Assembly (NCBI GenBank): GCA_002478955.1
Contig: DLKK01000039.1
Coordinates: 1-25,224, forward strand
DNA from: Treponema sp. UBA7590
GTDB taxonomy: Bacteria; Spirochaetota; Spirochaetia; Treponematales; Treponemataceae
Direction: 5' to 3'
DNA length: 25,224 nt
The stretch's first letter is position 1, and every line of letters begins with the position of its first letter. The notes below the pieces were generated by a model. It did not search any database. It saw only the letters and a list, made by a program, of their open reading frames with translations, and had not been told where the DNA came from. Made by a program: the position numbers and the translations under genes. This document shows, piece after piece, positions 12,911 through 21,092 of this stretch.

Positions 12911-13125
12911 TTGTTTAAGGTGAATTTTTGAGTTTTAATTCATTTGAAAGAACGCTCTCGGTGAATTTCCAATTTGCTCCAGATGGTTGAGCTCGCGCTG
13001 CGCTTGTATTGATTCGGGTGCTACGCACTTTAGTTGGTTCAATCGCTCAAAATCTTCACAAATTGTAAATTCGCCTGCGCTTTTATTCATCTTGTAGATA
13101 AAACTCAAAATTAATCTTATTCAAA
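12911..13125. repeat. Structured dispersed element, copy 1
   Basis: A ~215-bp imperfect palindrome between divergent trxA and perR. The left arm (12911-12976) matches the reverse complement of the right arm (13057-13125), including TTTTGAGTTTTA and GAATTTCCAATTTG / GAATTTACAATTTG. The 80-bp core holds CTCCAGATGG, GCTCGCGCT and GTGCTACGCAC (a 4-bp hairpin) and aligns along its whole length with the core at 23327-23406. Inner stems TTGAGC/GCTCAA and ATTGA/TCAAT are present. Its nature is unknown: hairpin-type mobile repeat (MITE-like) or structured RNA. Confidence 0.8.
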
Positions 13126-13191
13126 TATATAACTGAACTTCTAAAAAACAAATAAAAATCATCTTTTTTTTGCTATTAGGACTTATTACTA

Positions 13192-13219
13192 TTTACAAAA
13201 CAAAAAATCTGTTTATAAT
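13192..13219 (+). promoter_or_regulatory. Promoter of the perR-like/rubrerythrin operon
   Basis: TTTACA (13192-13197), 16 bp, TATAAT (13214-13219). The downstream stretch TTATAATATTAATCA overlaps the -10 and resembles half of a Per/Fur box (TTATAATNATTATAA), which would allow autoregulation. Confidence 0.6.
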
Positions 13220-13252
13220 ATTAATCATCAGGGGCGGATGAAAGGAAAATTT

Positions 13253-13642
13253 ATGCAGAGCAGAAACACAAACCAGCGGAAATTGATTCTTGGGCTTATG
13301 ACAGAAAATTATTCTCATCCTACAGCTGACGAAATCTACGAGCTTGCAAGAAAAGAGGATTCGCACATAAGCCGCGGAACTGTTTATAGAAATTTGAATT
13401 TTCTTGCGGACAATGGTTATATTTTAAAAATAAATGTTCCAGATGGCGCTGACCATTTTGATAGCACGATAAAAGAGCATTATCATTTTCACTGCCTAAA
13501 ATGCGGAAGAATGTATGATGTTCCGGAATCTGTTTCTGTTGAGATGGAGGAAGCCACAAAAGAAATGGAACAAAAAGGCTTTTTGGTTGAAGGACATAAC
13601 CTGCTTTTTACAGGAATTTGTCCATCATGCAAAAATATATAA
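13253..13642 (+). CDS. perR: Fur-family regulator, PerR-like
   Basis: A ~129-aa Fur-superfamily repressor. The winged-helix N-terminus includes HPTADEIYELARKED and SRGTVYRNLNFLADNGYI. The C-terminal dimer domain has HYHFHCLKCG and CPSCK, the two CxxC pairs of the structural zinc site. An immediate rubrerythrin partner (25-nt gap, same strand) argues for PerR, the peroxide sensor, over Fur or Zur. The ATG at 13253 is preferred because AAAGGA lies 6 nt before it; an in-frame ATG at 13238, with AGGGG 3 nt upstream, would add five residues (MKGKF). The metal-site ligands cannot be assigned to Fe/Mn sensing from sequence alone. Confidence 0.85.
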   Translation: MQSRNTNQRKLILGLMTENYSHPTADEIYELARKEDSHISRGTVYRNLNFLADNGYILKINVPDGADHFDSTIKEHYHFHCLKCGRMYDVPESVSVEMEEATKEMEQKGFLVEGHNLLFTGICPSCKNI

Positions 13643-13667
13643 AAATCTAAACGTAAGGAGAACAACG

Positions 13668-14201
13668 ATGGATTTGAAGGGAACAAAAACAGAAAAAAAC
13701 TTGCAGGCAGCTTTTGCTGGTGAATCTCAGGCTAGAAATAAGTACACTTATTTTGCGAGTGTGGCAAAAAAAGAAGGGTATGAGCAGATTGCCGCAATTT
13801 TTGAAGAAACTGCAAACAATGAAAAAGAGCATGCGAAAATGTGGTTCAAGCTTTTGGGTGGAATTGGAAATACTGCCGCAAACCTTAAGGCTGCTGCAGA
13901 CGGTGAAAACTACGAATGGACAGATATGTATGATGAATTTGCAAAGACTGCCCGCGAGGAAGGTTTTGAGCAGATTGCAAAAATGTTTGAAGGTGTAGGA
14001 AAGATTGAAAAACATCACGAGGAACGCTACAGAAAACTGCTTAAGAATGTTGAAGATAAGCTTGTTTTCAGCAGCGAAGGCGATGCAATCTGGGTTTGCA
14101 GGAACTGCGGTCACGTTTGTGTTGGAAAAGAAGCTCCTAAGGTTTGCCCGGTTTGTGCGCATCCGCAGAGTTACTTTGAAAAACTCAGCGAGAATTTCTA
14201 A
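13668..14201 (+). CDS. rbr: Rubrerythrin
   Basis: A 177-aa rubrerythrin, an NADH-linked peroxidase that detoxifies hydrogen peroxide in anaerobes. The four-helix ferritin-like domain carries the diiron ligands in AFAGESQARNKY, EETANNEKEHAKM, AREEGFEQIAKMFEGV and EKHHEERY. The C-terminal rubredoxin domain has CRNCGHVCVG...CPVCAHPQSYF, an Fe(Cys)4 site. The start is fixed by SD TAAGGAGAAC, 5 nt before ATG 13668; the frame is open further upstream only because it overlaps the regulator gene. Co-transcribed with the PerR-like gene and closed by a terminator at 14221-14262. Confidence 0.96.
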   Translation: MDLKGTKTEKNLQAAFAGESQARNKYTYFASVAKKEGYEQIAAIFEETANNEKEHAKMWFKLLGGIGNTAANLKAAADGENYEWTDMYDEFAKTAREEGFEQIAKMFEGVGKIEKHHEERYRKLLKNVEDKLVFSSEGDAIWVCRNCGHVCVGKEAPKVCPVCAHPQSYFEKLSENF

Positions 14202-14220
14202 TTAAAAATATGATTTGTAA

Positions 14221-14262
14221 AAATGCCTGTGCTACTTTATTTTCAGCGCAGGCATTTTTTTT
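14221..14262 (+). terminator. Terminator after rubrerythrin
   Basis: AAATGCCTGTGCT pairs with AGCGCAGGCATTT (one G-T wobble), followed by a T-run. Ends the perR-like/rbr operon. Confidence 0.92.
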
Positions 14263-14301
14263 CTTTATTCATCTTTGATATTCTGTTAAACTTGTTCCAT
14301 T

Positions 14302-15246
14302 ATGGAAAACAAAAGTCAGACTGAAAAACAGAATGAAACTGAAAATTCAGGAATCGGGGAAAAAACTGCGCTTGTTGCGATTCTTGGGCGACCTTCTGCC
14401 GGAAAATCAACTTTTATAAATACGGCCTGCCAGGAGCCGGTTTCGATTGTTTCGCCGATTCCGCAGACAACCCGGAACGCAATCCGTGGAATTGTCAATA
14501 CTTCGTTTGGTCAGCTGGTTTTTGTGGATACGCCGGGCTATCATGATTCAGAAAAAAAACTTAACCTCCGCCTGAAATCTGTTACAGAAGAGACTTTGGA
14601 GGGTGCGGACTGTATTCTTTATGTTATTGACACAACGCGCGTGCCTGGTGAAGAAGAAAAAATGAACGCAACTCTTGCTTCTAAATATGTTGAGCATCTT
14701 GTTGTTGCGCTTAATAAGATTGACGCAAACGATTCAAAAGTAAAAAAATCAAGGGAATTTGTAAAACTTTATCTGCCGGAATTGCCGGAGGAACGGATTC
14801 TTGAGATGTCCGCAAAAAATGATTCTGGAATAAACGATGTTCTCCGTGCGCTTTACAGTGTCTCGCCGGTGGCTCCTGCGCTTTACACCGATGATGTGTA
14901 CACTGATCAGGATATTGCCTTCAGGATCAGCGAGATTGTCCGCGGAGAGGCGATAAACCGGCTTCAGCAGGAATTGCCGCATTGCCTTTACGTTAGCGTT
15001 GCCGATTTGGAGCAGCGTGGAAACAACGGAAAAATCTGGGTTCGCGCATTTATCTGTGTTGAGCGCGACAGCCAGAAAGGAATGGTTATTGGCAAAGGCG
15101 CAAGCATGATAAAACAGATTCGTCTTGCGGCTATAAAAAAAATACATGAGGTTTTTCCGTTCAAGGTTGATTTGGATCTTCAGGTGAAGGTTGATAAAAA
15201 CTGGCGGCAGCACGACAACACAATCACAAAGCTGATTCCAGAGTGA
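14302..15246 (+). CDS. era: GTPase Era (ribosome assembly)
   Basis: A 314-aa Era with all GTPase motifs: G1 GRPSAGKST (usually GRPNVGKST), G2 in PQTTRNAIRG, G3 DTPGYH, G4 NKID, G5 SAK. The C-terminal KH domain includes GMVIGKGASMIKQI. Era binds the 3' end of 16S rRNA and helps 30S maturation. The N-terminus carries about 20 extra polar residues before the GTPase core. No SD is visible before ATG 14302; instead TGTTAAACT, an extended -10-like sequence, lies about 12 nt upstream, which suggests a leaderless or very short-leader mRNA. It sits alone between the rubrerythrin terminator and glgX. Confidence 0.96.
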   Translation: MENKSQTEKQNETENSGIGEKTALVAILGRPSAGKSTFINTACQEPVSIVSPIPQTTRNAIRGIVNTSFGQLVFVDTPGYHDSEKKLNLRLKSVTEETLEGADCILYVIDTTRVPGEEEKMNATLASKYVEHLVVALNKIDANDSKVKKSREFVKLYLPELPEERILEMSAKNDSGINDVLRALYSVSPVAPALYTDDVYTDQDIAFRISEIVRGEAINRLQQELPHCLYVSVADLEQRGNNGKIWVRAFICVERDSQKGMVIGKGASMIKQIRLAAIKKIHEVFPFKVDLDLQVKVDKNWRQHDNTITKLIPE

Positions 15247-15292
15247 TTTTTTTTGTGGAAATCGAGTTGTATTTGTGTTAAGATTAACAAAT

Positions 15293-17413
15293 ATGAACGT
15301 AGGTCAGATTTCTGAAGGCCGTCCTGAAGTACTTGGTGCAACTCCATCAGGAAACGGTGTTAATTTTGCATTGTATAGCAAAAACGCAGAGAGAGTTGTT
15401 CTGGATTTGTTCGATGCGCCTGACGCAAAGCAACCGTCTTTTTCAATAGATTTTGATCCTGTAAAAAACAAGACTGGTGGTGTCTGGCATATTTTTGTTG
15501 AAGGACTTTCTGCGGGGACTCTTTATCTTTTTAGGGTTGATGGACCGTATAATCCGCCGAAGGGACACAGATTCAACTTTAACAAGTATCTTTTTGATCC
15601 TTATGCAAAGGCTTTTTCTCAAGGCTCTGTTTTTCAGTCCTATAACCGGCAGAGGGAGCTTGGGCTTGCGGGGCTGGAAAACGGAAAACTTTCTGATTTG
15701 TCGAATTTTCCAAAGTGTGTTGTTGTTGATGACTCGGATTTTGACTGGCAGGGTGACAAGCCTTTGAATTACCCTTTGAGCGAGACTGTTATCTATGAGG
15801 CGCATCTGAAAGGATATACGGCTTCACGGACTTCGGATGTAAGCGCGCCGGGAACGTACAAGGGATTTGTTGAGAAAATTCCTTATTTGAAGAAACTTGG
15901 AATTACCTCTGTTGAGCTTATGCCAGTCTTTGAATTTGACGAGCATGAGACTGGAGCCATAAATCCGAAAACTGGAGAAACTCTTTCAAATTACTGGGGC
16001 TACAGCACAATCGGATTTTTTGCGCCAAAGACAACTTACGCTTTTGACCGCACTCCTGGGGCTTCTGTCCGAGAATTTAAAACTCTTGTGCGCGAACTTC
16101 ACAAGGCTGGAATCGAAGTTATTCTTGATGTTGTTTTTAATCATACTGCAGAAGGAAACGAGCACGGCTATACATTCTGTTTCCGGGGACTTGAAAATTC
16201 TACTTATTATATGTTGCCTGAAAATGAAAAACAGTATTACCACAATTTTTCGGGTTGTGGAAACACTGTGAATGCGGCTCATCCGGTTACAACTAAATTT
16301 ATTCTGGACAGTCTGCGCTATTGGGTTGGCGAGATGCACGTTGACGGCTTCCGCTTTGATTTGGCGGCGGCTCTTTGTCGCGACCAGAAATCTTATATGC
16401 AGAATTTCCCATTTCTTACAAACGCGATTTCAGAGGATTCAATTCTTTGCCATTCAAAGATTATTGCCGAGCCATGGGATTGTGGAGGCGGCTATCTTGT
16501 TGGCGGTTTTCCAGGCGGAAGATGGAGCGAATGGAACGACCGTTACAGAAATGACATAAGACGGTTCATCCGTGGTGATGAAGGTGTCGCAACCGCTGCG
16601 GCTACACGTCTTGCTGGAAGTTCTGATTTGTATAATCATTCGGGAAGAAATCCTGATGCTTCAATCAATTTTGTAAGTTGCCATGACGGTTTTCCGATGA
16701 ATGATATTGTGAGCTACAACGGAAAGCACAATGATGAGAACGGCGAGGACAACCGCGACGGTTCTGATGACAACAATTGCTACAACCATGGATATGAGGG
16801 TGTTACCGTAAATCCAAAAATTGAGGCGTTGCGCCTGAAAAAACTGAAGAATTTTATGGTCTGCCTTATGGTTTCGCAGGGTGTTCCTATGTTTGCGGCC
16901 GGAGATGAATTCCGCCGTACCCAGATGGGAAACAACAATGCTTACTGCCAGGACAACGAGATTTCCTGGGTGAACTGGAATCTTGAAAAGAAAAACCAGG
17001 AGCTTTTCAGCTTTACGCGTAAGGCAATTCAGCTTAGAAAACTGCATCCAGTTTTCCGCAGAAAAAAATTCTTTTCCGGTTCAAAGGCTGAAATCGAATG
17101 GTATGATGTTGACGGAAAAAATCCTGACTGGTCAAATATGAAAAGATTTTTGGGCTTTAAATTGGTGGGTTCTTCTGTCTTTGATAAAAATGGAAAGCCG
17201 GACAACGATTTTTATGTAGCAGGAAACACAGATATTTACGATGTTACAATAACTTTGCCGACTCTTCCAAAGGGAAAACGCTGGTATTATGTTGCGGACA
17301 CTTCTGTGCTTGGCGAGGAAGGTTTCGTTGAGCCGGGAACGGAGACATTGCTTCAGGAGCAGCAGAGATATGTTCTTCCGACCGCAAGTTTTGTGATATT
17401 GATTGCTAAATAA
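15293..17413 (+). CDS. glgX: Glycogen debranching enzyme (GlgX/TreX-type isoamylase)
   Basis: A ~706-aa GH13 debranching enzyme that hydrolyses alpha-1,6 branches of glycogen limit dextrin. The N-terminal CBM48-like domain (PLGATPSGNGVNFALYSKNA-like start) precedes a TIM barrel with the four GH13 regions: DVVFNH, GFRFDLAAAL (nucleophile Asp), IAEPWD (acid Glu) and FVSCHD. Adjacent glycogen phosphorylase (88-nt gap) supports glycogen breakdown. ATG 15293 is preferred over GTG 15275. Neither has an SD; TGTTAAGAT sits about 10 nt before the ATG, as with era, so translation may be leaderless. The length is normal for GlgX. Confidence 0.93.
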   Translation: MNVGQISEGRPEVLGATPSGNGVNFALYSKNAERVVLDLFDAPDAKQPSFSIDFDPVKNKTGGVWHIFVEGLSAGTLYLFRVDGPYNPPKGHRFNFNKYLFDPYAKAFSQGSVFQSYNRQRELGLAGLENGKLSDLSNFPKCVVVDDSDFDWQGDKPLNYPLSETVIYEAHLKGYTASRTSDVSAPGTYKGFVEKIPYLKKLGITSVELMPVFEFDEHETGAINPKTGETLSNYWGYSTIGFFAPKTTYAFDRTPGASVREFKTLVRELHKAGIEVILDVVFNHTAEGNEHGYTFCFRGLENSTYYMLPENEKQYYHNFSGCGNTVNAAHPVTTKFILDSLRYWVGEMHVDGFRFDLAAALCRDQKSYMQNFPFLTNAISEDSILCHSKIIAEPWDCGGGYLVGGFPGGRWSEWNDRYRNDIRRFIRGDEGVATAAATRLAGSSDLYNHSGRNPDASINFVSCHDGFPMNDIVSYNGKHNDENGEDNRDGSDDNNCYNHGYEGVTVNPKIEALRLKKLKNFMVCLMVSQGVPMFAAGDEFRRTQMGNNNAYCQDNEISWVNWNLEKKNQELFSFTRKAIQLRKLHPVFRRKKFFSGSKAEIEWYDVDGKNPDWSNMKRFLGFKLVGSSVFDKNGKPDNDFYVAGNTDIYDVTITLPTLPKGKRWYYVADTSVLGEEGFVEPGTETLLQEQQRYVLPTASFVILIAK

Positions 17414-17500
17414 TCTGTTATTTTGGGAATTCTAATTGAAAAATCTTGTGATTCTGTGTACTCTTTAACACATTGAAAAATACCGTGGAGGTTATTTTAA

Positions 17501-19996
17501 ATGAAATTTGATGCCGCAAAATTTAAGGAAAATCTTGAAGGTCGACTTAAGAGACAATACGGTAAAGATATTTCGCAGGCAAATAAACATGATCTTTTTG
17601 ATGCAGTTTCAGCTTCTGCTCTTGAAGTAATCATGGATAACTGGATGGCTACTCGCCAGGAATATGAAAAGAAACCTACAAAACAGTTGTATTATTTATC
17701 AGCAGAATTCTTGATGGGCCGAGCTTTGAGCAACAACCTTATCAATGCAGGAATTTTGGATGATGTAAAAAAAGTTCTTAAAGGAATGAACATTGATTAC
17801 AACATGGTGGAAGATCAGGAGCCGGATGCGGGTCTTGGAAACGGTGGACTTGGACGTCTTGCAGCTTGTTTCTTGGATTCTTTGGCAACTTTGGATTATC
17901 CTGGACACGGATATGGAATCCGCTACCGCTATGGTATGTTTGAACAGAGAATCGAAAACGGTTACCAGGTTGAATATCCGGACAACTGGCTTGCTCACCG
18001 CGATCCATGGGAAATCAAACGTTCTGACTTGGCTGTTACAGTAAAATTCGGCGGAAACATCGCCTATGGAAAAACTCCTGATGGCCGCGACCGATATTAC
18101 GTGGAAAATGCCGAGGAAGTTACAGCTACTCCTTATGACATGCCGATTGTTGGTTATGAAACTGGAACTGTGAATACACTTCGCTTGTGGCAGGCTTCTT
18201 CTCCGAACGGATTTGACTTGCAGCTTTTCAATAATATGGAATATAACCGGGCTGTTGAGCGCCAGAACAGCGCAGAGAACGTTTCTGCTGTTTTGTACCC
18301 TAATGACTCTGGTCCGTCTGGAAAAACTCTACGCCTTAAACAGCAGTATTTCTTCAGCTCTGCTTCTTTGCAGGATTTGGTTCGCCATTATGTTTCTGAT
18401 CATGGAACAGATTTCAGCAAATTTGCAGACCTCCATGTAATTCAGTTGAATGATACTCACCCGGTTGTTGCAATTCCTGAGCTTATGCGCATCTTGATGG
18501 ATGAATATAATGTTGGCTGGGATGACGCTTGGGATGTTGTTACACACACATTTGCTTACACAAACCACACAATTTTGGCGGAAGCGCTTGAGAAGTGGCC
18601 GATTGAGATTTTCCGCGGACTTCTTCCACGAATCTATCAGATTGTAGAGGAAATCAACCGCCGCTTTATGATTGAGCTTTGCTCAAAATATCCAAACGAC
18701 TATGCGCGCCACGGAAGAATGGCAATCATCAACAATGGAAAAGTTTATATGGCTTGGCTTGCAATTCACGCAAGTTTCAGCGTAAACGGTGTTGCGGAGC
18801 TTCATACACGTCTTCTTAAGGAAAAGGAACTTCATGACTGGTACGAATTGTATCCGGAAAAGTTCAACAACAAGACAAACGGTATTACTCAGCGTCGTTG
18901 GTTGTGTTGCGCAAACCCTGAGTTGTCTGCGTTTATCACAGCACGTGTTGGACATGGCTGGGAAAAAGATCTTACAAAACTTAAGGGACTTGAAAAATAT
19001 CTTGATGATGACAAATCTCTTAAGGAGCTTATGTCTATCAAGGAAGAAAACAAACGTCGTCTTGCTGAATACCTTAAAAATACACAGAACGAGCTTATCG
19101 ATCCAGAGTCAATTTTTGACGTTCAGGTAAAGCGTCTGCACGAATACAAACGCCAGTTGATGAACATTTTGCACGTAATGTATGTTTACAACAAAATGCT
19201 TGAAGATCCTAAATACAAGCCTGCTAAAAAGACTTATATTTTTGGAGCTAAATCTGCTTCTGGTTACCGCCGTGCAAAAGCAATCATCAAACTTATCAAC
19301 ACAGTTGCAGACAGAATCAACAATGACCGCCGCGTAAACGACAGACTTCATGTTGTGTTTGTACAGAATTACCGAGTTTCTGTTGCAGAAAAGATTTTCC
19401 CTGCGGCAGATCTTTCTGAGCAGATTTCTACAGCTGGTCTCGAGGCTTCTGGTACATCAAATATGAAATTTATGTGCAACGGTGCTTTGACAATGGGAAC
19501 AATGGACGGTGCGAACATTGAGATTGTTGAGGAAGCTGGAAAGGAAAATGCATTTATCTTTGGTCTTCTTACAGATGAAATCAAGAAGATTGAGGATTCT
19601 CATAGCTATAATCCGCAGGAATATATTGAAAGAAATCCAGGATTGGCAAAAGTTCTTAATCAGCTTGTTGATGGAACTTACGATCCGACACATCAGCTGT
19701 TCAAGGAATTGTATGATTCTTTGGTTTACGGAATCGAAGGAAACCGCGCTGACGTTTATTATGTTCTTGCTGACTTTGATGATTATTGCCGTGCGCAGAA
19801 TGATGCGGAGAAGCTTTATTCTGACAAAAAGGCTTGGGCTAAAGCTTGCTTGAAGAATATCGCTAACGCTGGTAAATTCTCTTCTGACCGAACAATCGAG
19901 GATTATGTCCGCGACATTTGGCACTTGAAAAAAGTTCCGCGTCCTTTGGATGGAGGAGCAAAATCTTCTGCTAAAAAGTCAGGAAAAAAAGCTTAA
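17501..19996 (+). CDS. glgP: Glycogen/maltodextrin phosphorylase
   Basis: An 831-aa GT35 phosphorylase that releases glucose-1-phosphate from alpha-1,4 glucan ends using PLP. Diagnostic segments are QEPDAGLGNGGLGRLAACFL, QLNDTHPVVAIPELMRILMD, VKRLHEYKRQLMN and the PLP-lysine motif EASGTSNMKFMCNGALTMGT, then DGANIEI. The length is standard for bacterial GlgP. SD TGGAGG precedes ATG. The Lys/Ser-rich tail (GGAKSSAKKSGKKA) is an unusual basic extension. It is followed by an intrinsic terminator and lies downstream of glgX in the same direction, so together they mobilise stored glycogen. Confidence 0.97.
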   Translation: MKFDAAKFKENLEGRLKRQYGKDISQANKHDLFDAVSASALEVIMDNWMATRQEYEKKPTKQLYYLSAEFLMGRALSNNLINAGILDDVKKVLKGMNIDYNMVEDQEPDAGLGNGGLGRLAACFLDSLATLDYPGHGYGIRYRYGMFEQRIENGYQVEYPDNWLAHRDPWEIKRSDLAVTVKFGGNIAYGKTPDGRDRYYVENAEEVTATPYDMPIVGYETGTVNTLRLWQASSPNGFDLQLFNNMEYNRAVERQNSAENVSAVLYPNDSGPSGKTLRLKQQYFFSSASLQDLVRHYVSDHGTDFSKFADLHVIQLNDTHPVVAIPELMRILMDEYNVGWDDAWDVVTHTFAYTNHTILAEALEKWPIEIFRGLLPRIYQIVEEINRRFMIELCSKYPNDYARHGRMAIINNGKVYMAWLAIHASFSVNGVAELHTRLLKEKELHDWYELYPEKFNNKTNGITQRRWLCCANPELSAFITARVGHGWEKDLTKLKGLEKYLDDDKSLKELMSIKEENKRRLAEYLKNTQNELIDPESIFDVQVKRLHEYKRQLMNILHVMYVYNKMLEDPKYKPAKKTYIFGAKSASGYRRAKAIIKLINTVADRINNDRRVNDRLHVVFVQNYRVSVAEKIFPAADLSEQISTAGLEASGTSNMKFMCNGALTMGTMDGANIEIVEEAGKENAFIFGLLTDEIKKIEDSHSYNPQEYIERNPGLAKVLNQLVDGTYDPTHQLFKELYDSLVYGIEGNRADVYYVLADFDDYCRAQNDAEKLYSDKKAWAKACLKNIANAGKFSSDRTIEDYVRDIWHLKKVPRPLDGGAKSSAKKSGKKA

Positions 19997-20019
19997 GTAA
20001 AATCTAAGGCTTGATATGG

Positions 20020-20058
20020 ACCGTTCAAAAAGATTTTCTTTTTGGGCGGTTTTTTTTT
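20020..20058 (+). terminator. Terminator after glgP
   Basis: ACCGTTCAAAAAG pairs with CTTTTTGGGCGGT through two G-T wobbles across ATTTT, followed by nine T residues. It ends only about 10 nt before the next start codon. Confidence 0.9.
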
Positions 20059-20067
20059 GAGGTTTTT

Positions 20068-20988
20068 ATGGTTCGTGTTTTAGCCGCCTTGGGAATGCTT
20101 TTTACAGCGGCAATCTGGGGTTTTGCTTTTGTTGTTGTAAAAGATAGCCTGAACGATGTTAGCGCAGCGTATATGATTGCCATACGCTTTACAATAGCCA
20201 CGATTTCTGTCGGGATTTTGTTCTTCAAAAGACTCAAAAAAATCAATGTCCAGTATTTGAAGAAAGCCGGATTGATTGGAATTTTTTTATATCTGGCATA
20301 TATTACCCAGACAATTGGATGTAATTTTACAACACCTGGAAAAAATGCTTTTCTTACAACTTTTTATGTGGTTCTTGTTCCGTTTATGGGCTGGATTGTC
20401 TATAAAAAGAGGCCTTCCTGGTATGTTTTTCTTGCGGTTTTTCTGCAGGTTCTGGGGATTGGATGTCTATCGCTTGGCGATGATGTGAAAAGCGGTTTTT
20501 GTTTTAATTTTGGTGATTTTCTTACGCTTGTCTGCGCTGTTTTCTTTTGTCTGCAGATGTTTTTTCAGGCATATTTTTCAAGGAATTCAAAAGAGAATGA
20601 TCCTGTTGTCTATGCGTTCATTCAATTTGCGGTTGGCGCTGTTCTTGCCTGGCTTGTTGCGCCTTTCTATGACGCGGAAAAGAATGTTTTTACATTGAAT
20701 CTTCAGCCGTTTTCTGCGATTGATTTTACAGGCAAGGGATTTTTGATGTCCGCTTTGTATCTGGGTCTTGCAAGTACAGCGGTGGCTTTTGTGGTTCAGA
20801 ATATTGGTCTGCGTTTTTTGAATCCTGCGCTGGCGACAATTTTGCTTAGCCTTGAAAGCGTTTTTGGAATGCTTTTTAGTATTCTGATTCCGGTGAATGG
20901 CACCCGTGAGACTCTTGGTGTATGCGGAATTGCCGGCTGTGTTTTTATTTTTGTGGCGGTTATTATTGCTCAAAGGCAGAGTGATTAA
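20068..20988 (+). CDS. EamA-family (DMT superfamily) transporter
   Basis: A 306-aa integral membrane protein with about ten TM segments arranged as two EamA repeats. The first begins LGMLFTAAIWGFAFVVVKDS, and each repeat ends near a conserved Gly/Pro-containing segment (FTTPGKNAFLTTFYVVLVPF; NPALATILLSLESVFGMLFS). DMT exporters move amino acids, metabolites or drugs; the substrate cannot be told. ATG 20068 with SD GAGG 5 nt upstream is the start; the frame is open 57 nt further upstream only across the glgP terminator. It converges on the acyl-CoA ligase gene, with a GC-rich repeat between. Confidence 0.88.
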   Translation: MVRVLAALGMLFTAAIWGFAFVVVKDSLNDVSAAYMIAIRFTIATISVGILFFKRLKKINVQYLKKAGLIGIFLYLAYITQTIGCNFTTPGKNAFLTTFYVVLVPFMGWIVYKKRPSWYVFLAVFLQVLGIGCLSLGDDVKSGFCFNFGDFLTLVCAVFFCLQMFFQAYFSRNSKENDPVVYAFIQFAVGAVLAWLVAPFYDAEKNVFTLNLQPFSAIDFTGKGFLMSALYLGLASTAVAFVVQNIGLRFLNPALATILLSLESVFGMLFSILIPVNGTRETLGVCGIAGCVFIFVAVIIAQRQSD

Positions 20989-21000
20989 GTTTCTGGGAAG

Positions 21001-21076
21001 AAGGGGCGTTGCGGGGAAGCCCCGCACGGTGGGTAGCGTAAAACCGCAGGTTTGGAGCGAGGGCGGTTGTCCGCCC
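21001..21076. repeat. GC-rich triple-hairpin intergenic repeat (REP-like)
   Basis: Three successive perfect hairpins: TGCGGGG-AAG-CCCCGCA (21010-21026), AAACC-GCA-GGTTT (21041-21053) and GGGCGG-TTGT-CCGCCC (21061-21076). The stretch is markedly more GC-rich than its surroundings and fills the gap between convergent genes. It resembles REP/BIME-type elements; no second copy is in this window. Confidence 0.6.
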
Positions 21077-21092
21077 TTTGATGTAGGAAAAA

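Noticed and set aside
12911..13125. attC integron site or tRNA gene in the structured repeat
   Set aside because: The conserved part is the central core, not the outer consensus boxes of attC; no cloverleaf with an anticodon arm or T-loop could be drawn.
13515..13667. N-terminal extension of rubrerythrin
   Set aside because: The upstream in-frame stretch overlaps the PerR-like gene; a strong SD fixes the start at 13668.
15275..15292. GTG start for glgX
   Set aside because: It adds six residues not expected at the GlgX N-terminus and has no SD; ATG 15293 fits the family better.
20011..20067. Upstream TTG start for the EamA transporter
   Set aside because: It would translate through the glgP terminator stem; ATG 20068 has an SD and starts a proper first TM segment.
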